Assembly: GCF_018446385.1 (NCBI RefSeq)
Contig: NC_056000.1
Location: forward strand, 37,733,511 to 37,797,510
Direction: 5' to 3'
Source of the DNA: Zingiber officinale
Lineage: Eukaryota; Streptophyta; Magnoliopsida; Zingiberales; Zingiberaceae
Length of the DNA stretch: 64,000 nt
The translations under genes were made by a program, and so were the position numbers. Below the pieces are notes generated by a model. The model ran no database searches. It was given only the letters and a program-made list of their open reading frames with translations, and was not told where the DNA came from. Shown piece by piece: positions 20,787-34,000 of this stretch. The stretch's first letter is position 1; each line of letters starts with the position of its first letter.

Positions 20787-23700
20787 ATGCACACCGGGCA
20801 GATGCTGCTTGAGGAACCTGTGCGCCTCGCCTCTGTGCTCGCGCCGCCCAAGATCGTGAGACCTCTCTTTCGATCTCCGTTTATTGGATTCCATCCGCAC
20901 CTTTTCTGATCCATTTTCAGTTTCCTTGCTCGATCGTCTGATGAATTATATGGTTTTCTTGTATTTTTCTTGTGGCCTTTGTGGATCATACATCTGTCGT
21001 TGTTTTGTATGTGATTCTGTTGTTTGGTTTAGATTTTGTCTTCTTGTGGGTTTGTCAGTTTTTTTTTTTCTTCCTCATTATTTCTTTTTGCCTATGTGTT
21101 ACGTGCATTTTAATGCTTGACTTTTAAGATATTGAGGTTTAATTTTCCCTCAGTGTTCGTCTCTATTTATATCCCTACTATAATTGTCGATTTTTTTGTA
21201 GTCCTTTTTTGTCCAACTATTGGTGGATTTATGGAGAAGGAAAGATGATAATTTTCGATGAGGAAAGTATATAAATTTGGTCAAGTTTATTCCGACAGGC
21301 ATGGGAATTCGGATGCAATAAGATCATATGGATCATTAAAAAATTTATTATAGCATAGAGGTTCCTTTTTTCTTATAGATGTTTATAATACAAGCACTTC
21401 ACATTAATCAATTAAAGAGAATAAGGGCGGCTAACTGCATCTTAATTCTTATGGATTCGTCAAATTTATCAACCAATTTCTTTCCTAATCCATCTTTGAA
21501 GTTGCATAGCTATTGTTTTTTGAAATCAGTAGTTACGATGGAGGTGGAAGCAGACCTCCCAAAAGGCGAGATTTCTTAGTGATTGGATCAGCAGTCTCTT
21601 CTTGTGAAATCTCTTGGCTCCGGATCACAGCGGGTACAATAGAAAGTTGTTCCAAATGAAACCATAGGTCTAGTGTTGGAGACATCTTATGCAGTATTTG
21701 TGCCAATAATTTATCCTGACCGTTCATTTCTATGTATCTCCCTGCTATCATTTATTTTTTGTAATAGTTTTTTGGCCAACTATTGGTGGACTTTTATGGA
21801 GAAGGAAAGATGATGATTTTTTGATGAAGATAGTCAGTGCATACATGAAAAGTTGGTCATTGATTATTCCGAGAGGCATGGGAGTTTGGATGCTCTATAA
21901 TCAGATGGGTCATTAAGAAAATTATTATATGTTAGAGGTTTCTCTCTGTTTATTTAGGGGTTGGATTGGTCACCGGATTAGTCCGTCCGAAAAGCTGGAT
22001 ACCTGGATTACCAAAATAAAAATAAACATATCTTTTACAATAACAAATTGTAGAGAAGAAGGGAGGCTAATTGCATCATATAGACATGTCAAATCTAACA
22101 ACCAGTTTCATGAAGGAGGATCAAGGTCACATGGAAAGTGGACTGACTCAGTTATAGAAGTATCTGAAGGCCAACTACAGTGTTCCAGACACTTACTTTA
22201 AGCCTATAAAAGGAGAATCAAGGTCACATGTAAAAGAGTGGCTCCGATTGATTCACTGAAGCATTTAAAGACCAACTATAGTGTTCAACCATATGACTCT
22301 TCCTTATCGGACAGACACTTTGAGGTTTATAAGCAGGCTTAATGCCTCATGGAAAGGGGATTGACTTCCTCTTGAAAAATATGAGAAGACCAACTATAGT
22401 CCTCTATGAAGCATAGGGCGACAAGTTTGTCTGCCCTATGATCATGGGGATGACAACCAATACCTTCCTTTTTAAGCAGCAAAATCACCATAAAATGTAT
22501 CAAGTGCTTTATTTACAAAGAATATTTGGGAAATTAGAGTTTATCCACCAACAATAGCCAAGTTGGACTTTTCCCTCTTGTTTTTGATGTATACTTTGCC
22601 CACTCATGGTTAATAAAGTTGACACTTTACCCACCTTATTGTCACTTATCTAAATGAGATTATGTTTTCTATTTGTGGTTCTATTTATTACATTTCCCAC
22701 TCTTAGTTAAGACCTTTTACTTCTATGTGTGGTATCTTCTATGTTTTTACACCAAATATAGTCATAAAAACACAGGTGGATAGTGATGCTGATAACCTCA
22801 TAGATTTATCAATGGTGCTGAAGTGATACATAAAATAAACATTTCTCAAATGGGAATTGTACTATCCCTTTATGGTTTTACACCCAATATACTCCTAAAA
22901 CACAGGCGGATAGCGATGCTGATGATGCCATAACTTTTAATCAAAGGAGATGGAGTGAAACATAAAATAAACAGTTCCCAAATGGAAATTGCGCTATCCC
23001 TCTACGGTTTTATGCCAAATATACTGATGAAAACATAGATGGATAGCGATGCTGTTGATGTCATAACTTTTATTCAAAAGTGCTGAAGTGATTCATAAAA
23101 TAAACAGTTCTCAAATGGGAATCGGACTATCTAGAGCTAGTGGCTAAATAGTACATTTCCTAAAAGATTGTTTGGGGACAATGCTTTCTTGGAAATCTAA
23201 GTGACAACTTACATGCATGAGTTAAAATTTTGACTAGCTCTACTGCACTTTTCTTAGTTGTTTGTTGTCATTGTATTAATTTTTCAATAAAATGCCAGAA
23301 GTTCTTTCCATCATTGACTAAAATTGTTGGGACACTTGGGCCAAGATCACGATCAGTGGAAACACTTGAGGCATGCCTCAAAGCTGGAATGTCAGGTTTG
23401 TCCCCTTTTTCTTGTATATATTGATTGGAGTTATGTTATTATTATGTCTCATGATTCTCTTTCACGTGACTAAATTGTTCATGCTATACCATTTTTGTTT
23501 CTCAAGTTGCACGATTCGATTTTTCTGGGTCAAATGCGGAATACCATCAGGAGACTCTTGACAATTTGAGGATTGCTGTGAGCAATATCAAGAAGCCATG
23601 CGCTGTAAGTGAATACCCCACATCTTTTTTACATCTTTGGTAAGGCTGTCTAAAATATTGAAACATCTAATATTGAACTTATTAATCAAATCTACTTAAG

Positions 23701-26700
23701 AATGCTTGAGCAGTGCCTTTGTGGAAGCTTAAACATTAATGTAGAATCACTATGGAAATAAAATCATTTATTAAATTGTTACATATCATAGATTACTCAC
23801 AGTGAAAAGTTACATCATTTTCTTAGGGAATTGTCTAATCTCCCTCTCTGGTTTATCTAGTTCACTTAATTGTAAAATGTGCAAGTGTAGCTATACTTTT
23901 CTAGCTTCGCCGTTTCTTTTGCTTGATTATTGATTCACATTCTAGAACACACTATAACCTAGAGGCTGGGGTATTCACTATGTATGTTAAAGCAGTTTTA
24001 ACTCAAGAACCTTTCCCTTGTATTCTTCATTGATGATGGATCTGCAGCTCAAACGATTGCAGCTTATGAAGTCTTGGAGTGCATGGATGCCATGCATATC
24101 TATAAATAAACAATTTACTATTTTCTTGCATCAAAAAGTCTGTAGAAACAATCATCTTGCGTATGTTGACCTTCTTTAACTTGTTCACTTTAAGGCGAGA
24201 TCTCTTATATGTTGTTGTATAGACATCAAATCATTTGAAATTATTTATATATGCCTTATTTAGTTATTTATTAAATGTTTTAGGAAACAACCTAGGTGGC
24301 CACAAAGGCATCTGTAGTAGGAAACCACATCTCATATTGCATGTGTGATATATGTGGTTGGCTAATATGTTATGATGACATTATTGATATATGCAGCCTA
24401 CAAATGCAAACATCTAAAAAATATTGAAATTGTGGTTCTTTCAGATCAAATATCCCCTCTCAAATAATCAGAGCTTCTATGGTTCTTTACTCTTTCCTAG
24501 AACATTAATTTTTGTGGTCACTTAGCCACATGTGCCAGGAAACTACATCAGCTTTATGTACCTATGCTTGAACCTGCCTTATGTGGTTTTGTCCATAGGA
24601 TATAACTCCCTTCTGGAATGCACTCTTAGTTTCAGAATTTTCAAAGCTTCATTTTGTCTTGAGACATGTGCCTTGTTCAATCATAGTTCTTTACCTTTTT
24701 TGAACACGACAATATAATGTTAACTTTGTCTTGCACTTTAGAGCAAGTTGTGCTTTTTTAATCTTCCACTAATGATAATTTTCTTTGTAGCTGTTCGTCC
24801 TTGCTGCTACTATGATTTTATTGAACTATTTGAAAAGCTGTAACTGATCGTCTTCTGCCCTATCACTGTAGGTTATGCTAGACACTGTGGGTCCTGAACT
24901 TCAAGTTTGCAACACATCCGGTGAACCAATTGAGTTAAAATCTGGTAACAACGTCACTTTAACTCCAGATGGTTCTAGAGTTCCATCAGCTGAAGTTTTG
25001 CCCATAAATATCTCTGATCTTGCAAAGGTAAGAATCGATTACTTTTTTGACATTTTATGCCTCGTTACTAGCATCACACATAAGTAGAAGATACTAGAAT
25101 TTAGCACTTTTCTAAAGCAATTTGTTTCGTCCAACGTGACAAGAAATTGTACCAAGCCGTAAGCTTTTTTAGTAGTTTAGCAGAAAAGAAATTACAGACC
25201 TTTTTTCTCCCCCAATTTAGTCGTAGTAAACTATAACCTGGGAACATGCCATGGAAAATGGATTTTTTTTTTATATAATATTTTATAGACACATTTTGCA
25301 CACTTACAAAAACGCAGTTTCGCACATAATTTAGAGTTATATACTACGACATTTAAATCTTGCACTATTTTAGAAGTATGCTTTGGAGCATTTGAATGAA
25401 AGATGCCAAAGGATCAATTTTTCTTGTGATTAATATCAATTAAATCAAATATCTTGCAAGTGTACCAATTTTTTTTTTCAACATTGATAATCGAAGTAAA
25501 ATACAAATGTTAAGAAGCTAGAGTAGTCTGTGGCATGGAAAATGTTGCTGCCAGAAAATTGATTTAGCACGTGCCATCAAACACCCATTAGAGGCTTGAG
25601 GTATGAAAATGCGGAAAACAACTACAGTTAAGCAATAGTACTTTTTTAATTGCTACTATTTACATGTGTATAGTCATCATTTTTTTGTTTTCCTAGTTTG
25701 CAGTGACTTTATATTTCCTTTTTTGGTTCATTGTGACTGTTCCTTGAAACCACAGGCAGTAAAAAAGGGCGATACTGTTTTTATAGGTCAGTATCTTTTC
25801 ACTGGAAGTGAGTCAACATCTGTATGGCTTGAGGTGATTCTGTTAGGCTTTGATTTTCCCAAGCATTTTCTTCTTTTACTTTTAAGAATCCTCCTGTTTA
25901 AAGAATGTGTAACTTATCGACAGGTTGTGGATACAGTCGGTGATGATGTAAATTGTCTTGTGAAGAACAGTGCTACACTTGCTGGGTCCATCTTCACCAT
26001 GCACGTGTCACAAGTGTCTATCAATTTACCAACTCTTGGTAGTAGAGATAAGCAGGTTAGTGTCAGAACACAGAAGTACTGATTGTTCATATTGATAAAT
26101 TTTCCAGTTTGGCCAGTTCTGCATAGCTTGTTTCTAGATAAATTTGACCGAGGTTGACAGCTAATAGTCAACTCCAAATAATTGAGATTTGAATGGTGTG
26201 ATGACAAGGATAATGACGAAAATGATGATGACGACAATGCAAGAGAATTCTAATTTCTATTAAAAAGGCAACCCTAGAATAATTGCAAGTTCATGGTGGT
26301 TAGCTTAAAATATTATGAATTTAGATATTTGAAGTTTTTTTTTTTCACAAATGAAGTAACTTAATGTTTTCCAGTTTATCAAATCTGTTCAAAAGTCAAT
26401 CCACTAGTTATGTTTATTCTTAAGATGGCATTGCCTCTGAAATCTTATCTAAGATGGTTGTGGTAACTGTTTTCTCTCATCGTGCAGCATCAGATAGACA
26501 AACCTCCCTGTAAACCACTTTCATTCCTTTTTGTTTCCTGTAGCAATTTTTGATTGATTATTCAACAACTGATCTGGTTCCATTTTAGGTGATTTCATCT
26601 TGGGCTTTACAAAACAATGTTGACATCATTTCCCTATCTTACACTCGTCATGCAGAGGATGTGCGTGAGGTGAGCTTCTTTAATCGCTTTGTTTACCCAC

Positions 26701-26771
26701 GCTTTACAAGCATGGCACCAGTAATAATTGGTAATGCTGAGTCATTTCAAAAATCCTCTAAATTATGTCAG

Positions 26772-26805
<34 letters not shown>

Positions 26806-29145
26806 GTATTTCAATCAGTGGACTATCTCAACAATTCATCCACAGATTTAAGTAGTTTTTTGTTGTTTACAGTTGATAGTTACATGGTTTTAACTGAAGA
26901 TTGTAATGATTAGTGTTGCTTTGATGATTTTTTAATACCATTGTTATCTGAGCACTAGCTTTATCTGTTATTTGCAGCTTAGAGAATTTCTTAGATCTCA
27001 AAATCTCCACTACACACAGATTTATGCCAAAATTGAGAATTTTGAGGTAGGCACTGTTACCTTATAGTTTTTTTTATTCTTCTTTCATCTCTAATCTCTC
27101 TTATGTTTTTATTCCCTTCTGTAGGGTTTTGAACATTTTGATGAGATTCTCCAAGAAGCAGATGGTATAATTCTTTCGCGAGGGAACCTGGGGATAGATC
27201 TTCCTCCAGAAAAGGTTTTTCCATCACAAATGCAGCTGTTAATAGTATCTTAACTAAATAGCTTGCATAATTACTCATCATTAGCACTATTTAAAAGATG
27301 ATCTATATTGCTGATTGAATATGTGCATTGAAGGACCACATAATTTTTTCTTCAGGGAAACTGGAGCTAGATCTCCCTCCCAATATTTTGCGTTGTCCAC
27401 ATATCTATTTAATTGTAATGCTTTACATGTAGCCAAATATTAGATATGCAAGGTCAGCCAGCATACTGTTTAGGTAGGACTAACACGAGGTTGCTGATTA
27501 CAGTGAGTTCATGGACGATAATCAAAATAAGTCATGCCAGTTAATTAATTAATTAATCAAACTAGTCCTTTAAAAATAGAAAATTATATATTCCGGAAAG
27601 GAGAAGAATATGATCATAACAAATTTAATGAATATTTAGTATATATATTGATATGTTATATAATTCACTCTTAGAGGAATCGGTACTTGTGAATATTTTT
27701 TGCACACAATCTATGCTTTGGTGTTGTGAGTGCTAAACACTTGTTGATTAGTACTAAACAATTTATTGTTTATATAGACTTTCCTAATATTATGCAACAC
27801 AAAATTTTAGTATATGGATTGTTAGGTTGATTAAATTTGACATGCTATGTGATAAATGTAGATCTATCCTTTTATGCTTGTACTAGATGAGTGCTCCAAT
27901 TGCTTAAATATGTGTTCAGGTGTTCATTTATCAGAAGACTGCTGTTAAGAAGTGCAACATGGCTGGAAAGCCTGCGATAATCACTAGAGTAGTTGACAGT
28001 ATGGTTGACAATTTGCGCCCAACTCGTGCAGAGGCGACTGACGTAGCAAACGCAGTTTTGGATGGTTTGTTGCTATTTCTGATCAAATAAAGTTTATTTG
28101 GTATCATTTTCAACTTCAATGAAATGGGAACATTTTCAAATCCAGGTACCGATGGTATACTATTAGGTGCAGAGACTCTGCGAGGTCTCTATCCTGTTGA
28201 AACCATAAGGACTGTTGGCCAGATCTGCTCAGAAGTATGTTCAGTAATACAAATCAGAATTGTGGCGACAGCAATTTCATAGCGCTATCTATTCCTTTAT
28301 TTTACAAATTATAAGCAAACATCATCCTTTTTTGTAGGCTGAGAGTGTATACAACCAAGCTCATCAGTTTAAAAAGATAATACAATATGTTGGAGAGCCA
28401 ATGTCTCATGAAGAATCTGTTGCATCATCAGCAGTAAGTACATCTGAAATGCTGTTATTTAAAACTTGTAACTTTCTATCTCAAAGTGCTAATGGATTCT
28501 TTTGCCTTTTGTTCTCATTATAATCAAGGTGCGTGCGGCAGTTAAAGTCAAAGCGTCTGTGATTATCGCGTTTACTACCACAGGAACTGCTCCCAGGTAA
28601 TTTGATGTTAGCAAGCTGCGATGCTGCAGTGACAATCTTTCGTATACCTGAATTCAAACGTTGCGCTGTTGCAGATTGGTAGCTAAGTATAGACCTCCAA
28701 TGCCTGTTTTGGCTCTCGTCTTTCCGCAAGAAAAAATCGACTCGTTGAACTCAAATGCTCTAAGCACCATAAAGGTACTAAAGTTTTTTTTTTTTCTCTT
28801 TGAGCAAACAAGTTTCAGATCGTGTTGTTTCGAATTATTGTTTCCAGGCTAGGCAGTGTCAAGCATTAAGAGGCATCTATCCGATTCTGGCCATTTCTAG
28901 CTCGGTAAGTTATCTGAGTGTTTCGATACATGGAAGGTGTAATAAGAGATCCATGAGAAAGGATCATAATGTTCTTGCTGCTACGGTTGCAGGGAGAGAT
29001 CAACCTGAAGGAGGAGGTCGCTCTGAAACTTGCTCTGGACTATGGCAGATCGGTGGGCATTCTGAAGCCGTACGATCGGGCAGTTATCTTCGAGAAGATC
29101 GGCGACTCTGCCGTCGTCAAGATCGTCGAGTTTGAAGATTCTTGA
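20787..29145 (+). CDS. Pyruvate kinase, cytosolic type (16 exons, 525 aa)
   Basis: It catalyses the last step of glycolysis, phosphoenolpyruvate plus ADP to pyruvate plus ATP, in the cytosol (no transit peptide). Exons with GT-AG borders and a continuous frame: 20787-20855, 23299-23395, 23507-23604, 24872-25027, 25756-25833, 25924-26055, 26589-26669, 26978-27046, 27125-27214, 27920-28064, 28146-28234, 28338-28433, 28529-28596, 28675-28774, 28848-28904, 28993-29145. They sum to 1,578 nt. The start [18 protein letters not shown] is the conserved beginning of this plant subclade. Visible landmarks are [13 protein letters not shown] (barrel start), [11 protein letters not shown] (B-domain entry), [18 protein letters not shown] (catalytic Lys/Glu region), [19 protein letters not shown] (metal/PEP loop) and [15 protein letters not shown]. 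The length fits the roughly 527-residue Arabidopsis At2g36580/At3g52990 type. SRGNLG in place of ARGDLG is normal for that clade. No lesion seen. Confidence 0.95.
21198..22330. repeat. Duplicated segments in pyruvate kinase intron 1
   Basis: A block starting with CCAACTATTGGTGGA-TTATGGAGAAGGAAAGATGAT occurs at about 21198 and again at about 21761. It is followed in both by GGCATGGGA-TTGGATGC, and later by GCTAACTGCATCTTA / GCTAATTGCATCATA (21431 and 22067). A second, shorter unit with TCAAGGTCACATG and CCAACTA-AGTGTTC is repeated at about 22120, 22210 and, more diverged, 22340. No coding is seen. Confidence 0.75.
22742..23130. repeat. Three tandem units of about 130 bp in pyruvate kinase intron 1
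   Basis: Each unit contains CAAATATA-T-ATGAAAACA, then GGATAGCGATGCTGATGATG, and later GAAACATAAAATAAACAGTTC and CAAATGGGAAT. Unit starts are near 22748, 22872 and 23008. Confidence 0.8.
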
Positions 29146-29288
29146 ACAATTTCACTCATCATCAACTACATTTTATGCTATGATTGCTCTTTAACAATAA
29201 TGAGCTCACAATAAAAGTGAATGAAAAAGGACAAATTATTCACTTGGATTTACTGGATTTTACAGATTCATGTCTCTTTTTTTTGTTA

Positions 29289-30111
29289 TTAATATGATTC
29301 CTTGAATAGAACAACAAAGATGATGCTGCAGATGGAGATGAGAATGATTACTACGTCGACGGTGAGCGCCGTCAAGGCCTGGTCGCTGAGCTTCATGTTC
29401 TTGCCGCCGAGGCGGTCGACGGTGTCGGGGATGGAGACCCAGTCGCGGACGTCTTGCTCGTAGGGGTCCTCCAGCTCCATCCTCATCTGGCGCAGGCGGC
29501 GGCTCTCCGCCTCCTGCGCCAGCGTCCAGTCGTAGAACCGCCGGCGCTCCTCGTCGCTCAGCACGTTGTAGGCCTCCCGTAGCTGGACGAACTTCTCCGA
29601 CGCCGACTTCAGCGGAAGCGCCGTCGTGTCCGGGTGGTACTCTTTCGACAGCCGCCGGTACGCCGCCTTGATCTCCTCCATGTCCGCCTCCGCCGGCACC
29701 CCCAGAAACCTGACGGCACGCCGCCGTCGTGTTTTCTTAGCCACGCTATCGAGGTGTTCGACAAATCGAAAGGAATAAGAGAGGAAGCGGCGTCGCGCCG
29801 ACTTACTGATAGTGGGAGGTGGTCGCTGTGTTGATGAGGTCGGCGAATCTTTCTCCGAGGCGTTCCTCTTCTTTCTTAGTTGCAGTAGCATCGTTATCGC
29901 CGTCCGGCTTCTTGGTTTTGCCGCCGACCCAGCCTTCGTCGGGGCTGGACCAGTGGATTCTGGTGTCGACGCGGCGCTTGCGTGGGGGTTCACCGGAGGA
30001 GGAGTCGGAGGAGACGGCGTAGATGGGGCGGAGAGCAGGAGGAGTTGCGCGTGTAGCTCGACGGCAGAAGAGCGGGGGAAAGGAAGGCGACGCAGTGGAT
30101 GCCGCCATTGA
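29289..30111 (-). CDS. ndhT: NDH complex subunit T, chloroplast J-domain protein (CRRJ-like), two exons
   Basis: A stromal-side subunit of the chloroplast NADH dehydrogenase-like complex that works in cyclic electron flow around photosystem I. Exon 1 is 30111-29807 and exon 2 is 29709-29289; the intron of 97 bp has GTAAGT and CAG borders. They total 241 residues plus stop, near the usual plant length of about 250. The N-terminus ([20 protein letters not shown]) is rich in S, A and R and reads as a transit peptide. Conserved blocks follow: [19 protein letters not shown], then a J domain at about residues 105-170 with [13 protein letters not shown] (HPD motif) and [18 protein letters not shown], then [19 protein letters not shown]-terminal membrane segment ([19 protein letters not shown]) ends the protein. 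An upstream in-frame ATG at 30132 exists; the second ATG gives the more typical transit-peptide start. Confidence 0.92.
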
Positions 30112-31002
30112 GAAAGGCCAATGGATTGTCACTTGGGGCGGCTGGGACCGGAATAAAATGACTTATTTTATTTATTTTTTAAAAATAAGATAAATAAAGG
30201 CAGATCAAATTGGATATATTGTGTGATGGATATCAAGGCGTGGGATCCGTACTCTGCATTTAGGACCATAAATATATAATCAACCAAAATTCCTCTTTGT
30301 TTCTATTATAGCTAAAATATTACTTTAAAGTTCACAATGTAGGATAGGTTCAGAGGTGTTAATTCGCCTGCCATGAGTTGAGTGTGTGTATATATATATA
30401 TAATTAATTAATTAATTTTAATAAAGTTTTAAATTAAATTATGTTAAGATATTTTTTCCACGTTAAAATAATATATTTTAGAATGGACAACACTTCGAAT
30501 AGAAAATTTTCGCTTAGAAAATATATTTTTCGATATTTTAGATAAAATTAAATGTAATATTTATTTTTATAAATTTAATATCTAATATAAAGAATTAAAT
30601 TAATTTTAAATGAGAGAGCCCTGTACATGCAATACATATACATGATAGACGACCTGACCTCTTATTCTGTCAATCAAGTAAATCAAAAAGTGTTATGCAT
30701 CCGGAGTGATTAGCTTCCCAAGTTTGTCAAAAAAAAAAAATTGTCTTACAGTCTAGTTAAAATTCAAACCGTGGATTTAACTTAAAATAAATATAGATAA
30801 CATTTTCTACGTTTTACCAAATTAGGAAGAGTTCCAACAGAAGTTTTCATCATAGCTACCAGATATTGTACTTATTTACAATGTAATGTACATTGAATGA
30901 AATACAACTATGTATTCTTTTTCCTAGAGAATTGGCCAGATCAGGCCTGTCGCTGAATGGAGTTTGTGCATTCTGGATCGAAACTGTAAGTAACAGTGTG
31001 CC
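30112..31002. other. Intergenic region between ndhT and the RanBPM-like gene
   Basis: AT-rich DNA with short TA and TG runs (30388-30402) and no gene. It must hold the ndhT promoter and, close to 31002, the 3' untranslated region and polyadenylation signals of the RanBPM-like gene. Confidence 0.5.
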
Positions 31003-34000
31003 CTAACCGCGCTTGGATTTTCCAGCACTTTGTAGTTCAAAGTGAAGATAAAATGCCTCCCCTTGACCCTCCATCGCCGCCCTTCTCTCTAGACTGCACA
31101 GCGTGAGTTGCTTCAGCAGCTTCTCCAGGCATGAGTACATGCACCTGTTTGGATCCTTCAAGGCAGGGTTTGTGGATAAAACTGCAGCGTTTACTGCATC
31201 AGCTACGAACTCACGCTGTGGCACATCAAGTAGATATCCAAGGCTTGATGCTGCTGGAACTTTATAGGCCAGCAATCCAACAATGTCCTGCCAGTACATG
31301 AAAAGAGACGTCGATGGCACACGCGTTAATGATATGAACTTTTGGAGTTAAAATGAAGCAGCAAATACCACAACACTGATTGTACAATCAGAAAATTTTA
31401 TTGCTCAGCCTTGTTTGTGTAAATATTATATCTTTTCACTATGGTCATATCTTAGTCTACATTTTCCAGTTCATGAAACAAGTTGGATTATACATATGTG
31501 TGTGTGTGTGTGTGTGTTTTAGTTTGAGGATCATTAAGAGCATTAGATTAATAGGATATTAAATAGTGAGTTTAGTCCACATGGTTGTATCCAGATTTAT
31601 ATATAGTCTCTTCTATGAGACTGCAAGAGATTATTTCCTTTCATCAAACTTAATAACTTAAATATCATTCTTGGCTTTGTCAAACTCTGATTCATGATAA
31701 AGATAAATGTACAAATGGCATATATATATGACCGAAACTACGAAAAGAATTAATAGGATAAAAGGAACCATCAACCTTTTAAAATTATGAGTAGATACCT
31801 CAAGCAGATCAGCATAACTCTTTACTTTGTAGAACTTGGTTATCGCGGAGCTACCATAACTTACTGCATCTTCTGACTGCCCTATCTACAAAGCAAACAA
31901 GCATATGTTAGTATCTCTACCAGCAAGGTAACTTCACATTTTTTGTTTGTGAACTATCTTTTTTCTACATACAAAGATGCCCAATCACCCAATGCAATGG
32001 TCAAGGTAATAGTATGGAATTAGGAAAGGGTCTAATCCGGTTTGACTAAAAAACTGCACCAAACTAAACCAAAATTATCAGTTGGTTTGGTTTTCATTGA
32101 AAATATTTAATTCAGTTTGAGAAACACTATCAAAAATTTTGATTTGACTTATTTCCTTAATTCAAACAAAACAACCAAAAGTTAAAGATATAATATTTTA
32201 AATTAGAATTTTAGTATTTGTCTAAAATTCAAAATTCAGTAATATGTCAATTTAAAGTTATAATTATGATATTTGGTTCAATATGATACTGTGTCAGGTA
32301 GAATCATACTGAAGAGGTTTGATTTAGTTTGTTCCAGTTTCTAAAAGAATTTGATTCATGTACTATGTGAAAAAAAAAAACACAGTAGTACGAGTTACCC
32401 GAGTAGGGTATGATCTGGCTCGAGCGAAATGAGCATCCTTATGAGACACATTTATCAAAGAGTTTTAATTTTACCAAAAAATGCATATTCCACAGAAAAT
32501 ATACCAAACATAGTCCTGCACTTGCCCAAACACTCCTAAAACTTTTAAAAACACTCTAAAAGCGAGAATAAGCTCCTGAGAGTATCATGAATGTAATGAG
32601 ATCTCATGTTGTCATTCTCTGACCACAAGGAAAAAAAAAACTATTTGAGGTACCATCAAAGTGTTTGTGTTTTTTATCCAAATTAAGAAGCATATAATTG
32701 AATTTTTAGAAGCACTGTGAATACAACAGTGGTCTCATATTGTCATTTTTTACCAATAGAATGTCATCAAGCTGAGCCTCTAGTGGTCAAAATCAAGAAA
32801 AATTCGCTTAGATTCCTTAAAATACCGCTAATGTAATAGTGATGTCTTATTATCATTTAAACTACCAGAAGACCATTGAAAAAAATATATTAATGGTGTT
32901 TCAGTCCTGAACATCAAAAAGTAAGGGCTTGAATAGATTCCTGGGAGCACAAGCACCGTAAATAGAATGATGTTCTTATATTGTTATTTTGATCATTTAA
33001 AGTTCATCAAAGAGTTTTTGAAAAATCACCACCATCAAGCTTGATGGCCTTCCTGTACAAGAACTTTGCACATGATACACTGGTGGCCTTTCAGTTGTCA
33101 AAATGACAATATAATGTCACTATTACGTTCTGTTGGTGCAGCGGAGACCGGCAAGAGGGGGGTAAATTGCTGAAAACAAAAATAAAAATACCCTCCTCGG
33201 ATTTCAACTCAGAATAAACGCAGTAGTAAAATAATAAAGACAGAAAATTAAAAACAGAAACAGGAATTTAACCTGGTTACAACCAAGGAGGTTGTTAATC
33301 CAGGGCAGTGAAAAGCGCACTAAGAAAATTCTTCTTCTCTGAAGGCGGAGAAGCCTTTTACACTCTAATTGCTCAAAACTACTGCAAGGAATTGCTTATA
33401 GATTGATTGCTTGAGTTGTTATTGAATTCCTAGCTCCAGGGGCCTTTTTATAGCTCCTGGAAAGTCTATCCCGAGGGTCCAAGGCGCCTCCAACAAGGTT
33501 CAAGGCGCCTCTAGCTCGGTCAGCGGATAAAACTTTATCCGCACGCAAACGGTCAAAACTGACATGTTGAGGGCGCCTTCAACAAGGTTGAAGGCGCCTT
33601 CTAGGGCGCCTTCAACAGGGTTGAAGGCGCCTTCAAGGGCGCCTTCAAGGGCGCCTCTAATCCTGCTGGAGGCGCCTCCAAGCTGGCAGCACAGATTCCA
33701 GCTTCCGACGCTCCGTTCTTTTGGGTGATTGCGGCCAACCGGAATAGGGCTCACCCGAACCCAATTCCCGGCTTTCTCCTCGAGCAGCCTTCCGTCCGAC
33801 TTAACGTCCCTCGAACGTCGCACACGCTCTTCACGCCCACCGGAGTACTCTTCCGCAGCTCTCTCGTCCTTCAGACGCACTGAGCCCGTCGACTCCCTTC
33901 CCGTACCGTCCTTCTCGCTACCTGCGTCTTCCGCCCGACTTCCTGTGTTCCTAAGCTCCTGCACACTCAGACACAGGGATCAAAACACAGCAGGACCTAA

